Shown: positions 16,247-25,415, counted from the first letter of the stretch. The stretch is 64,000 nt of DNA from Verrucomicrobiaceae bacterium (GCA_015075365.1 JABTUN010000001.1:2294001-2358000), one strand, 5' to 3'. Numbers and translations: made by a program. Notes: generated from the sequence alone by a model not told the origin.

Positions 16247-16630
16247 ATGAGCACGGATCACCGCGATCTTGACAGCACCGAGGAATGGTTCCGCACGAAG
16301 CTGCACGACACCATCCACTACGGCATCGCCGCCATCACCATCATCGCCGGGTGGCTGCTCTCCAGTGACAGCATCATCTCCATCCACCATGCCGAGGACG
16401 CGGAGAAAAAGGAGGCCGCCATCGTCCTCGCCATCCTGCTGCCGCTCGCCTGGGGTGTGTGGTTCACGATGCTGCGCCGGCTGCACGCCCATCTGCCGCC
16501 GCACCCCACCATCGTCAGCAAAAAGAACCTCCACCTCCTCGCCATCGGCATGCTGCTGCTCTTCGTCGTCATCTGGTGCGTCGTCGCCGATGTGATCACC
16601 ATCCCGGCACAGTTCACGCTGAAGAAGTGA
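16247..16630 (+). CDS. Small membrane protein of unknown function
   Basis: The 127-residue protein has three hydrophobic helices at about 26-40, 57-76 and 96-113, joined by short charged loops rich in histidine (HLPPHPTIVSKKNLH). No family was recognised. It follows the ABC-F gene by 49 bases, a gap containing a short GGCGG/CCGCC stem, and is convergent with the next gene. Confidence 0.7.
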   Translation: MSTDHRDLDSTEEWFRTKLHDTIHYGIAAITIIAGWLLSSDSIISIHHAEDAEKKEAAIVLAILLPLAWGVWFTMLRRLHAHLPPHPTIVSKKNLHLLAIGMLLLFVVIWCVVADVITIPAQFTLKK

Positions 16631-16654
16631 TCCCAAGCACCCGCGCACAAGCGG

Positions 16655-19078
16655 CTACGGTTTCCACGCGCCATCGTCGTACCAGTCCTTGCAGACCAGC
16701 GGAGTAATCTTCGCCGTGGCATCATCGGAGCGCCAGATAGGCATCCGCAGGGCTTGTGCGAGCGTGTGATCATAGGCTGCAAAGAGATGACGCAGGACCG
16801 CGTGGTTCTTCCGCGAGTAAACCGGGAAGCACACCAGGTGCCCGCTCTCGGCGATGGCCAGCAGTTGTCGCGCCCACGGACGGCCCTGGGCATCACGGGC
16901 GTAAATGACCCGCTTGTTCGCGTCGAGCGCGTTCGCCGCGGTCGAGAAGCTGTTGAAGCAACCCGCGCTCAAGCAGGTGCCAAACTCCGTGCCCATGCGC
17001 AGGATGGCCTGCAGATCATCCTCCGGGCCGACACGCAGCGCACCAACCCCCTCGATCTCCTTCTCGATGACGAATCCATCTCGCCACGCCGCCACACGCT
17101 CCGCGGGATGGGCCTGGAGCCATCGTTCGTTCGCCGGGTGGGCCAGCGACCACGCGCGCGTGCCCTGACGCTCGCCACACGCACGCAGCAGGCGGCGCAT
17201 GGGGCGGCGGTTCTCCTCCCCGGCCGCGGCGGCCACACGGAGCGTGTGCGTGTTGACCGTTCTGCCCTGCAGCATTGGAAAACGACGCCACAGGGCCCAC
17301 TCCGCCAGCTCATCGAGCACAGCGAGGCGCAGGCGCTGCGTGTTGCGGCCCAGTTCCTCCATGTAATGCGCCCTCACATGAGCATGCATCGTCTCCGCGC
17401 CAGCCCGCAGCTTCTCCGGCACACCGGGAAAGCGTGGATGTGAGTCGCGAATGCTGTCCACGAGCACCAGCGCCTCCCGCAGCGGCATGCTGCCGATGTC
17501 GCAGCTCATGAGCGGATGCTCGCGAAAGGCCTGCCACAACTCCTTGCGCTCGCGCCAGTCCAGCTCGCCGATGCGCCGCATCGTGCGCAGCCATTCAAGC
17601 GGCGCGGAGGCCAGCATGCCGGCCATCACGCCTCGCTTCAGCGAGCGGGCGTGCCAGATGCCGCGCATGGCGTTGGAGCACGCGGAGTAGCCCACGAGGC
17701 CGGCCCGCATTTGGAGCCAGATGCTTTCCGGCAGACCTGGCAGCGTCTCCTCGTCCTCCTCGGGCAGGCTGTTCCAGACCGCCTCGATGATTTTCGCCAC
17801 GCTGTCGTCTTGCAGCTTCTCAAAATCACGTGCCCGCCTCAGCCAGCGCAGCAGTTGCCGTGTGGAATGCAGGCTCATCGAATCGTGTTCCGGGTCCATC
17901 CGCCAGGCACGGATCAAAGCGAGGGCGAAGGGCTGTTTGGCCCGTGGTGTCGCATCCAGCTCACGCAGCATGTCATCCCAGCCTGCCAGCCAGTTCGGCC
18001 ATTTCGAGGCTTTCCGACGGCTTCGGCGCTCGATGCTCTGCATCGCCTCCAGCACGGCCTCATGCACGCCTCGCGGCCTCGGATGATGAAACAGCCGTCG
18101 CACCGCGGAGGACCAGTCCTGCAGCCTCGTGGCCTGCCTCCAGAGGTTCTGTGGCTTGCGCACCCAGTTGGAGATGCCGCTCTGCATCACTTTGTTCAGC
18201 TCGCGATGGGCCGGCTCATGCGCCGGACGGCCCAGCGTCTGAAAATCGAGCTTCCAGCGCACATGAAACCGTAGCGCCATCGCCACAAAACGCGGCGTGC
18301 AGCCGTTCGCCAGGCTCATGAGGCAAATCTTGGCCGTGCGCGCGTGCAGCGGCCGCTCCACCGCGTGACGCAGGGTTTCCATCAGCCGCCTCATGCTATG
18401 CGGCGGTGCCTGCCGGTGACGCCCGGTCTCCACCAGCATGCGCAGCCAGGAGAGCCGCAGCTCCACCGGTTGCCGGGCGATCAACGGCAGCCATCCCAGG
18501 TCGCCCTCCTGCAAAAGCATCGCCGTGAGCGCTTCTCGGTCCGGTTCATGGCCTTCACGGAGCATCAAGAGCCCGGATTCGAGCGCCACATCGCAAAACA
18601 GGCCGCGATGCCGCAGCCACGGCTGCCAAAGCTCCGCAGCGCGGCAGGAGACCACCTCCTCCACTTCCAGGAGTGATGCGTTCGCGTCTGGAAACTCCAT
18701 CGCCAGCAGCTTGCACGCGGCTTTTCGGTGCGGCTGCAGCAGCCTCAGCAGCTCGCCACGCGCCTGCGCATCGGTCAGCCACGGGCGCAGATCCCGGCCG
18801 CACCAGCGTCGCGGCAGCGGACCGCGCAAAGGCTCGGCCACCGCTGGCAGCGCGTGCCGCACGATGAGCACATCCGCCAGGGTGCGCGGATTGAACCCGG
18901 CGCAGGCGAGCCTCTGCCAGGGTTCCTCCAGGCAGCGCAGGGTGGTGATTCGCCAGCCAGTGTCTTCGGATCCAGCAGGGCAGACGAGGTTCGAACGCCT
19001 CGCGGCCGGAATCTGTTCCAGGCGCAGGCGGTTGATATGGCCCGCTTTGAGACGCAGCGGGAGACGCATGAGATTCAT
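16655..19078 (-). CDS. Large helical protein of unknown function with conserved C-terminal motif
   Basis: The 807-residue cytoplasmic protein has a long, mostly helical N-terminal region rich in Arg, Leu and Trp, without transmembrane segments. The C-terminal 170 residues contain a distinctive block: GTEFGTCLSAGCFNSFS, then NALDANKRVIYARDAQG, then RQLLAIAESGHLVCFPVYS. This pattern (invariant-looking Cys, then Asn-x-x-x-x-Asn-Lys-x-Val-Ile-Tyr-Ala-Arg-Asp) is loosely reminiscent of PcfJ-type domains, whose role is also unclear. The gene is unlinked to any recognisable partner. The start at 19078 is the first ATG of an uninterrupted frame; ATG 19069 is also possible. Confidence 0.75.
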   Translation of the reverse strand: MNLMRLPLRLKAGHINRLRLEQIPAARRSNLVCPAGSEDTGWRITTLRCLEEPWQRLACAGFNPRTLADVLIVRHALPAVAEPLRGPLPRRWCGRDLRPWLTDAQARGELLRLLQPHRKAACKLLAMEFPDANASLLEVEEVVSCRAAELWQPWLRHRGLFCDVALESGLLMLREGHEPDREALTAMLLQEGDLGWLPLIARQPVELRLSWLRMLVETGRHRQAPPHSMRRLMETLRHAVERPLHARTAKICLMSLANGCTPRFVAMALRFHVRWKLDFQTLGRPAHEPAHRELNKVMQSGISNWVRKPQNLWRQATRLQDWSSAVRRLFHHPRPRGVHEAVLEAMQSIERRSRRKASKWPNWLAGWDDMLRELDATPRAKQPFALALIRAWRMDPEHDSMSLHSTRQLLRWLRRARDFEKLQDDSVAKIIEAVWNSLPEEDEETLPGLPESIWLQMRAGLVGYSACSNAMRGIWHARSLKRGVMAGMLASAPLEWLRTMRRIGELDWRERKELWQAFREHPLMSCDIGSMPLREALVLVDSIRDSHPRFPGVPEKLRAGAETMHAHVRAHYMEELGRNTQRLRLAVLDELAEWALWRRFPMLQGRTVNTHTLRVAAAAGEENRRPMRRLLRACGERQGTRAWSLAHPANERWLQAHPAERVAAWRDGFVIEKEIEGVGALRVGPEDDLQAILRMGTEFGTCLSAGCFNSFSTAANALDANKRVIYARDAQGRPWARQLLAIAESGHLVCFPVYSRKNHAVLRHLFAAYDHTLAQALRMPIWRSDDATAKITPLVCKDWYDDGAWKP

Positions 19079-19363
19079 GATGGAAAACGGCCGCGATTCG
19101 CCCGGGCAAGGCAGCGCCCTCCACGCAGGGTGAATCGCGGCACAAGGCCGCGTGGAAGGCGTTTGAGGAGCACGCGGAGAGGAGCCGTGAAGTCAGCTCA
19201 ACTGCTTGGGCGCACGTCCATGATGTTCCCGGCGGCCTTCGTTATGCGGCCGCCCACGCTGCAAGAAAACTGGTCTGCGAGGTGAACATGCCGCGAGTCA
19301 TAGCCACCATCAGAACTTGCGCAAGCGGGCATTGCTTCGCCAAAACACGCCGGGCCGCGCCGT

Positions 19364-22300
19364 ATGAACAGCGTGTCCATTCGCACCACCAGCCTCGCCT
19401 TCGCCGCTCTCGCCTCCACCGCGATGGCGGTGGACTATGCGAAGGACATCAAGCCGCTGCTCAAGGAGCGCTGCTATGCCTGCCACGGCGCCTTGAAGCA
19501 AAAAGCCGGCCTGCGGCTCGACACCGTCGCGCTGCTGAAAACCGGCGGAGACAACGGCGATGCCACCAAGCACCTGCTCGACCGCCTCACCACCACCGAC
19601 AAGTCTGACCGCATGCCGCCCGAGGGCGAGGGCGCGTTGTTCAATGCCGAGCAGGTCGCCAAGGTGCGTGAGTGGATCGCCGCCGGAGCTCCGGGCATCA
19701 CCGATGAACAGCCCGAGGCCGATCCGCGGGCCCACTGGGCCTATCAGGTGCCGAAGGCGGCGGTTCCAAGTTCCAAGTTTCAGGTTTCACGTGCCAAGCC
19801 TTCCAATGGCACCGCGCCCGAGCATCCTGAAACTTGGAACCTGAAACCTGAAATGTCCTCGGTCATCGACGCCCTGCACGCCGCGCACCTCGCCACAAAG
19901 CAGCTCAAGCCCCAGCCTGCCGCGGCGCACGAGGTGTGGCTTCGCCGCGTCTATTTCGATCTGACCGGCCTCCCACCGTCGGACTCGTCCGACATGTCAG
20001 ACCTGTCGGACGCGCAGCTCATTGATCGTCTCCTCGCCTCACCCCAATTCGGAGAGCGCTGGGCACGTCACTTCATGGACATCTGGCGTTACTGCGACTG
20101 GTATGGGCTCGGTGCGCAGCTCCGCCATTCTCAAAAACATATTTGGCACTGGCGTGACTGGATCATCGAAAGCCTCAACGCGGACAAAGGCTACGACCGC
20201 ATGATCATCGAGCAGCTCGCCGCGGACGAGCTCGCGCCGGAGGATCGCTCGATGCTGCGTGCCACCGGCTTCCTCGCCCGCAGCTACTACCTCTTCAACC
20301 GCACCACCTGGCTCGATGAGACGCTCGAGCATACCTCCCGCGCCTTCCTCGGCCTCACGATGCAGTGCGTGAAGTGCCACGATCACAAATACGACCCCAT
20401 CGACCAGGCTGATTACTACCGCCTCCGCGCCGTCTTCGAGCCGCTGCATGTGCGCCTCGATCCGCTGCCCGGCGTCACCGATTTCGAAAAAGACGGCCTG
20501 CCACGCGTCTTCGACCTCCACCTCGACCGCCCCACTTTCCGTCACGTCCGCGGCGATGAGAAGAACGAGGACAAATCCAAGCCCATGACGCCCGGCATCC
20601 CCGGCGTGCTCGAATTTGCCTCCTTCACACCAAAAAGCATCACGCTGCCGAAAACCATCTCGCAGCCCTTTTTGCAGCCCTTCGTGCTCCAAGACCACCT
20701 CGCTGCCGCGGAAGCAGAAATCGCGGCCTTGGAAAAACAACGGCCTAGCAAGCCAAAAGCCTCAGCAGCTAGCACGACGCCTCAAACCATCCTCCGCGAT
20801 GATTTCAGCAAACCTCGCTCCGAGACATGGAAAGCCATCTCCGGCACCTGGAAGCACGAAAATGGCTCGCTCCGCCAATCGCAGACTGGTGCGGAACGCC
20901 GCCTCATGCAGCTCACCACGACGCCACCGGCTGATTTTGATGCCAAGGTGAGCTTCACCATTCGCGGAGGGCAAAAATGGAAGTCCGTCGGCCTCGTCTT
21001 CGACCTCGCGGAGCATAGCGATGTGCTTGTTTACCTCAGCGCCGTGCAGGGCGGCTCCAAAGTACAGATCGCTCCCGGCGAAAACGGCCAGGCCAGCTAC
21101 CCCGCCGGAGGAAGCCACGCTCTGCCCGTGAAGGAAAACGAACGCCACACGCTCCATGTCCGCGCACTTGGCCAGTTGGTCCAGGTCGGTGTCGATGGAA
21201 AACAGATCATCACTTACACCCTCACCAAACCACGCGTGTCCGGCGCCATGGCCCTCGCCGCCTTCGATGCCGAAGTCGAGTTTCACAGCTTCGATCTCGA
21301 GACCCTGCCTGCCGATGCCGTGCTCGCTTCATCGAACTCGCCCGCCATCGAAAAACAACTCACCGCCGCGAAACTGAAGCCCGCGATGCTCCGCTCCGCC
21401 TTCGCCGCCGAAAGCAAGAAGGGCGACAAAGCCCTCGCTAAGGCCGCTGCGCTCGCCGAGGCCCAGTTCAAGCTCGCCAAAGCCGAGGCCGACCTCGCCG
21501 CGCTCGATGCCAAGGCCGACGCGAAGAAGCGCAAAGCCGCGCAGGATGCCGTCGCGGCCGCGCAAAAGAAACTCAAGGAACCCGGCGAGGCCTACACCCC
21601 GCTGCTCGCCTCTCTCAAAGCTCAAGAAGGCCCCGATGATCCCGACAACACCAAGGTCCAAACTTATCCCGCCACCAGCACCGGTCGTCGGCTCGCTTTG
21701 GCGCAATGGATCGCCGACAAACGGAACCCGCTCACCGCCCGCGTGCTCGTCAATCAAGTGTGGATGCGGCTCACCGGCTCCAGCTTCGTGCCGGACGTGA
21801 GCGATTTCGGCCTGCGAGCTCCCGCTCCCGCGCAGCAGGACATCCTCGACACCCTCGCCGTGGGCTTCATGGACAACGGCTGGAGCCTGAAGTGGCTCAT
21901 CAAGCAGATCGTCCTCAGCGATCTCTACCGCCGCAGCTCCAGCAATGCTGCCGCCGATGCGCGCACGCTCGCCACCGATCCTGACAACATCTTCCTCTGG
22001 CGCATGAACCCGCGCCGTCTCGAATCCCAATCGGTGCGCGATGCCCTGTTCGCCCTCGGCGGCAAACTCGATCTCACCCTCGGCGGTCCCAGCCTCGATC
22101 CCGACAAGGCCGAGAGCACGCCGCGCCGCAGCCTCTATTTCGTGCAGACACCCGACACCGAGCACCGCTTCCTCGGTGCCTTCGACAACGCCAACGTCCT
22201 CGAATGCTACCGCCGCAATGAAAGCGTCGTCCCGCAGCAGGCCCTCGCCCTCACGAACAGCCAGCTCAGCCGGGCCACCGCCGATGCCCTCGCTGAAAAA

Positions 22301-22477
22301 CTCCGCGCCGCCGCGCCCGCCGACTTCATCCGTCGCGCCTTCCAAACCATCCTCAACCGCGCCCCCACGGAGAAAGAACACCAAGTCAGCCTCGAAGCCC
22401 TCACCGCGCTGAAGAACAACCGTCCGCTCTTTTTGCAGGCCCTGCTGAACCACAACGACTTCGTCACGCTGCGTTGA
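19364..22477 (+). CDS. Exported DUF1549/DUF1553 cytochrome-domain protein with inserted sandwich domain
   Basis: The 1037-residue protein has a signal peptide, a c-type haem motif CYACH (37-41), a linker, a DUF1549 domain (about 165-370, ending QCVKCHDHKYDP), a concanavalin-like domain (about 470-650, LRDDFSKPRSETWKAISGTW), an Ala/Lys-rich coiled coil (about 660-740) and a DUF1553 domain to the end. Such proteins are a hallmark of planctomycetes and verrucomicrobia and are thought to act in polysaccharide breakdown or redox chemistry outside the membrane. The usual DUF1501 partner gene does not follow. The linker at 19770-19840 contains a perfect inverted repeat. Confidence 0.92.
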   Translation: MNSVSIRTTSLAFAALASTAMAVDYAKDIKPLLKERCYACHGALKQKAGLRLDTVALLKTGGDNGDATKHLLDRLTTTDKSDRMPPEGEGALFNAEQVAKVREWIAAGAPGITDEQPEADPRAHWAYQVPKAAVPSSKFQVSRAKPSNGTAPEHPETWNLKPEMSSVIDALHAAHLATKQLKPQPAAAHEVWLRRVYFDLTGLPPSDSSDMSDLSDAQLIDRLLASPQFGERWARHFMDIWRYCDWYGLGAQLRHSQKHIWHWRDWIIESLNADKGYDRMIIEQLAADELAPEDRSMLRATGFLARSYYLFNRTTWLDETLEHTSRAFLGLTMQCVKCHDHKYDPIDQADYYRLRAVFEPLHVRLDPLPGVTDFEKDGLPRVFDLHLDRPTFRHVRGDEKNEDKSKPMTPGIPGVLEFASFTPKSITLPKTISQPFLQPFVLQDHLAAAEAEIAALEKQRPSKPKASAASTTPQTILRDDFSKPRSETWKAISGTWKHENGSLRQSQTGAERRLMQLTTTPPADFDAKVSFTIRGGQKWKSVGLVFDLAEHSDVLVYLSAVQGGSKVQIAPGENGQASYPAGGSHALPVKENERHTLHVRALGQLVQVGVDGKQIITYTLTKPRVSGAMALAAFDAEVEFHSFDLETLPADAVLASSNSPAIEKQLTAAKLKPAMLRSAFAAESKKGDKALAKAAALAEAQFKLAKAEADLAALDAKADAKKRKAAQDAVAAAQKKLKEPGEAYTPLLASLKAQEGPDDPDNTKVQTYPATSTGRRLALAQWIADKRNPLTARVLVNQVWMRLTGSSFVPDVSDFGLRAPAPAQQDILDTLAVGFMDNGWSLKWLIKQIVLSDLYRRSSSNAAADARTLATDPDNIFLWRMNPRRLESQSVRDALFALGGKLDLTLGGPSLDPDKAESTPRRSLYFVQTPDTEHRFLGAFDNANVLECYRRNESVVPQQALALTNSQLSRATADALAEKLRAAAPADFIRRAFQTILNRAPTEKEHQVSLEALTALKNNRPLFLQALLNHNDFVTLR
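19770..19840. repeat. In-frame 15-base inverted repeat within a protein linker
   Basis: GTTCCAAGTTTCAGG (19770-19784) and its exact reverse complement (19826-19840) are separated by 41 bases. More copies of the CCTGAAAC and TTCCAAG words lie on each side (19763-19857). The stretch encodes the linker between the haem motif and the DUF1549 domain. It looks like an intergenic word-repeat hairpin that entered a coding region. Confidence 0.9.
22430..22473. repeat. 44-base direct repeat, left copy (gene 3' end)
   Basis: This exact 44-base sequence at the 3' end of the DUF1553 gene recurs at 22896-22939. Upstream of the identity the copies still match at 12 of 15 positions and encode the same residues except one (RPLFLQ against RPQFLQ). 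The pair brackets the small gene at 22490-22870. Confidence 0.95.
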
Positions 22478-22489
22478 ACTTGAACAACG

Positions 22490-22870
22490 ATGACGAATCG
22501 CAGTGTCATATCTTATCCCGATCCTTCTTTCAGTTTGGATCAGCAGGCACAAGCAGTGCTGGATGCCAGTCGCCAACGACGCGTTCATGCCACCAAGTGG
22601 TGCGTGGTGATTGCAGCCATCGGATTGATCCCCACCATCGTTTCGGGACTGTGGAAAGCCTCATGGGTGGGTTCTGCGGGGTTCTTTCTCTTCATGTTGT
22701 CCATGGCCGCCGCAGGACTGTTTCTTGGGGCGCATCGACGGAAGGTTCGCTGTGCGAATTGCGGTGTCCACATGGAAAAAGAAGAATCCCGCATCGAAGG
22801 AGACTGCCATCACTTCATCGTTTGCAGGCAGTGCAGGCGCTATGCCTGCACACATGCCGTCACAGATTGA
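22490..22870 (+). CDS. Small membrane protein with zinc ribbon, atypical composition
   Basis: The 126-residue protein has two membrane helices (about 37-56 and 61-80) followed by CANCGVHMEKEESR and CRQCRRYAC, a likely zinc ribbon. No family was recognised. Its sequence is visibly less GC-rich than the flanking genes, and it lies exactly between the two 44-base repeats, which suggests it arrived as an insert in the 3' end of the DUF1553 gene. Confidence 0.7.
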   Translation: MTNRSVISYPDPSFSLDQQAQAVLDASRQRRVHATKWCVVIAAIGLIPTIVSGLWKASWVGSAGFFLFMLSMAAAGLFLGAHRRKVRCANCGVHMEKEESRIEGDCHHFIVCRQCRRYACTHAVTD

Positions 22871-22895
22871 GCGCAATCACAAAAGTCGCCCGCAA

Positions 22896-22939
22896 TTTTT
22901 GCAGGCCCTGCTGAACCACAACGACTTCGTCACGCTGCG
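22896..22939. repeat. 44-base direct repeat, right copy (displaced gene 3' end)
   Basis: This copy matches 22430-22473 exactly and is followed by its own stop codon (TAA, 22941-22943), whereas the left copy ends in TGA. It encodes FLQALLNHNDFVTLR, the conserved C-terminus of DUF1553 proteins, without any gene body before it. It is therefore a displaced tail or the relic of a second DUF1553 gene. Confidence 0.9.
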
Positions 22940-22946
22940 GTAAAAG

Positions 22947-23294
22947 CTACACCTCAAACTCATCCGCCGGATCAAACGGCGGCATCGGCACGTTGATGAT
23001 CTTCAGCTTTCCCACCGCGCGATGCACGCAACCCGGCCGGATCATCACCGCCGTCATCGGTTTCAGAGGAATGATCTGCCCGTCGGCCTCCAGATGGCCT
23101 TCGCCTTCCAGCACGATGTAGATCTCCGTCATCTTCTCATGCCAGTGCGCCTTCGAATCCGCATGGATGTCCGTCAGATGCACCGTCGCCAGCGTGTTCC
23201 AAGGCTCCTTGAAGGCCCTTCTCGCCTGGCCACACGGGCAAGGCGTCGGCGTGATTTCATCGAGTTGGGCGACAGCGAATTTGGGCTCGTTCAT
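22947..23294 (-). CDS. Cupin-domain protein
   Basis: The 115-residue protein is a single small beta barrel with cupin motif 1 (AHWHEKMTEIYIVLEGEG, histidines and a glutamate for metal) and motif 2 (MIRPGCVHRAVG). It could be a small sugar isomerase, dioxygenase or sensor; the substrate is unknown. ATG 23292-23294 was chosen over TTG 23309. It follows hemL by 11 bases and is probably co-transcribed with it. Confidence 0.85.
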   Translation of the reverse strand: MNEPKFAVAQLDEITPTPCPCGQARRAFKEPWNTLATVHLTDIHADSKAHWHEKMTEIYIVLEGEGHLEADGQIIPLKPMTAVMIRPGCVHRAVGKLKIINVPMPPFDPADEFEV

Positions 23295-23305
23295 GATCGT
23301 GAATA

Positions 23306-24592
23306 TCAAAGCGCCGCCAGCGCCGCGGCGGCGACTTCGGCGGTCTGGTCAAGGTCCACCTTGCTGTGGGCCATGCTGATGAAGCCGGTCTCGAACTGGC
23401 TCGGTGCGAAGTACACGCCGTTGTCGAGGCAGTGGTGGAAGAATTTGCGGAAGGCCGCCAGATCGCTCGTTTTGGCGTCTTGCAGGCTGTGCACGTCCTT
23501 CTCGGTGAAGAAGAGGCAGAACATGCTGCCTTTGCGATACCACTTGTAGCCGAGGCCCTTCTTCTTGAGCACGTCAAGCACGGCGTCCTCCATGGTCTGG
23601 CCGAGATTTTCGAGCAAGGAGTAGCCGCCGAGCCTTTCGATCTCGCGCAGCTGCGCGAGGCCGGCCGCTAGCGCCACCGGATTGCCGCTCAAGGTGCCCG
23701 CCTGATACACCGGACCGATCGGCGCTAGATGATCCATCACATCCGCACGTCCACCGAAGGCACCGACGGGCAAACCGCCGCCGATCACCTTGCCGAGACA
23801 GGTCAAATCCGGCGTGATCTTCTCCAGTTCCTGCACACCACCTTTGGCGAGGCGGAAGCCGGTCATCACTTCATCGAAAATGAGCAGCGCACCATGTTTC
23901 GCGGTGATTTCGCGCAGTTTGGCCAAAAAGCCCGGTTTTGGTAAAATGAGGCCCGCGTTGGCCGGATACGGCTCGACGATCACGCAGGCGATTTCGTGGC
24001 CTTGTTTCTCAAAAAGCTCCTCCAGGGCCGCTTCGTCGTTGAAGGGCAAAACGCTCGTCAAAGCGGCAAAATCCTTCGGCACGCCGGCGCTGTCCGGATT
24101 GCCATGCGTGAGCGCTCCGCTGCCCGCGGCGACCAAAAGACTGTCGCTGTGGCCGTGGTAGCAGCCGTCGAATTTCACCAGGCGGTCGCGCTTCGTGAAA
24201 CCACGCGCGAGGCGGATCGCGCTCATCGTCGCCTCCGTGCCGCTGCTCACCATGCGCACTTTTTGGATGCTCGGCACCCATTCGCAGATCGTTTTGGCCA
24301 TCTCGACTTCGAACAGGTTCGGAATGCCAAAGCTGACGCCTTCCTTGGCAGCGCGATGGATCGCCTCAATGACGGGAATCGGCGCATGGCCAAGGATCGC
24401 CGGGCCCCAGGTGCCGACGTAGTCGATCATGCAGCGGTCATCCACGTCGTAGATGCGGCAGCCTTTGGCCCGCTTCACGAAAAACGGGTCGCCGCCGACA
24501 TTGCGGAAGGCGCGCACGGGCGAGTTCACGCCGCCGGGGATGTACTGCTTGGCGAGATCGAAGAGCTTGGTGGAAAGGGGTCCGTTGGGCAT
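23306..24592 (-). CDS. hemL: Glutamate-1-semialdehyde 2,1-aminomutase
   Basis: The 428-residue PLP enzyme converts glutamate-1-semialdehyde to 5-aminolevulinate in the C5 pathway of haem synthesis, in the cytoplasm. Diagnostic blocks are GGVNSPVRAF near the start, YHGHSD (about 145-150), IFDEVMTGFR (about 238-247) and the PLP lysine Lys268 in CLGKVIGGGLP. Length and order match the family fully. It is divergent from the SH3-like gene, with 96 bases between the starts. HemA and other haem genes are not in the window. Confidence 0.97.
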   Translation of the reverse strand: MPNGPLSTKLFDLAKQYIPGGVNSPVRAFRNVGGDPFFVKRAKGCRIYDVDDRCMIDYVGTWGPAILGHAPIPVIEAIHRAAKEGVSFGIPNLFEVEMAKTICEWVPSIQKVRMVSSGTEATMSAIRLARGFTKRDRLVKFDGCYHGHSDSLLVAAGSGALTHGNPDSAGVPKDFAALTSVLPFNDEAALEELFEKQGHEIACVIVEPYPANAGLILPKPGFLAKLREITAKHGALLIFDEVMTGFRLAKGGVQELEKITPDLTCLGKVIGGGLPVGAFGGRADVMDHLAPIGPVYQAGTLSGNPVALAAGLAQLREIERLGGYSLLENLGQTMEDAVLDVLKKKGLGYKWYRKGSMFCLFFTEKDVHSLQDAKTSDLAAFRKFFHHCLDNGVYFAPSQFETGFISMAHSKVDLDQTAEVAAAALAAL

Positions 24593-24688
24593 GGTCTGGT
24601 GGGGGCCAAGGGATACGCGAAAGCCTCGGGCCGTCGAACAAAAGGTTGCCCGAAGCCGTCGGAGTCGGGTATTCTCCCCACAACCGCC

Positions 24689-25399
24689 ATGAAACGCCTC
24701 CTATTCGCCGCCTTGGGACTCCTGGCCGTCGGCAACGCCGCCGCGCAGCTCGCCAAACCACGTCCTTCGACGCTTCCGCAGGAGCCGGGGACATTCTCCG
24801 TGGAGGGACTCACGCCCAAACCCATCCTCGTGCGCATCCAGGCGGAGACGCCGGTCTATACCACGAACAAGTTCGAGCGTGCCATTGGCAGCTTTGCGCC
24901 CGGCGTGCCCGTCACGCTTGTGGCGATGAGCGACACGGCCTACCGCGTGCGCGGCCGCGCGCGCCATGCGGATGTGGCGGGCTGGGTAAAGCAGGCCGAC
25001 GTGCTGTCGAGGGACCCGATGCTGGCGGACAAACTGAAGAAGCTCTTCGAGCGCACGCAGCAGGTGGCGGAGCTCATCAAAAACAACCAGGTGGCCCTCG
25101 GCATGACCAGCGAGGAGGTGCAGGCGTCCCTCGGCAGGCCCACGCGCACCAGCGCGAAGATCAATGCCGCAGGGAAGCAGGAGCGCCTCGAGTACGCCAT
25201 GTTTGAAAAGGTGCCGCAGGTCACCACGACGCGTGATGCCTTCGGGCAGCTCGTGCAGACGGTGATCTATGTGAAAGTGGAGGTGGGAACGCTGGCGCTG
25301 AGCTTCAAGGACGGCGTGGTGGATGAAATCGAGGAAACGAAGGGCAATCCGCTCGGCGCTGGTGGTGTGAAGATGGTGCCGGTGCCCATCGTGTTCTGA
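24689..25399 (+). CDS. Exported SH3-like protein with BamE-like repeat
   Basis: The 236-residue protein starts with a signal peptide (MKRLLFAALGLLAVGNAAAQ). A region with SH3-like strands follows (TPVYTTNKFERAIGSFAPGVPVTLVAM to GWVKQADV, about 50-108). Next comes VALGMTSEEVQASLGRPTRTS, which resembles the SmpA/OmlA fold common in outer-membrane lipoproteins. No enzyme motif is visible. A role in envelope assembly is plausible but unproven. Confidence 0.72.
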   Translation: MKRLLFAALGLLAVGNAAAQLAKPRPSTLPQEPGTFSVEGLTPKPILVRIQAETPVYTTNKFERAIGSFAPGVPVTLVAMSDTAYRVRGRARHADVAGWVKQADVLSRDPMLADKLKKLFERTQQVAELIKNNQVALGMTSEEVQASLGRPTRTSAKINAAGKQERLEYAMFEKVPQVTTTRDAFGQLVQTVIYVKVEVGTLALSFKDGVVDEIEETKGNPLGAGGVKMVPVPIVF

Positions 25400-25415
25400 T
25401 CCGGCCGCGTCCTTC

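Noticed and set aside
19079..19363. Possible small gene upstream of the DUF1549/DUF1553 gene
   Set aside because: Frames here are continuations of shadows from neighbouring genes, and no signal peptide, motif or RNA structure was visible.
22947..23309. TTG start at 23309 for the cupin gene
   Set aside because: It would overlap the hemL stop, but ATG 23292-23294 gives a complete cupin fold and a normal gap, so the ATG was preferred.
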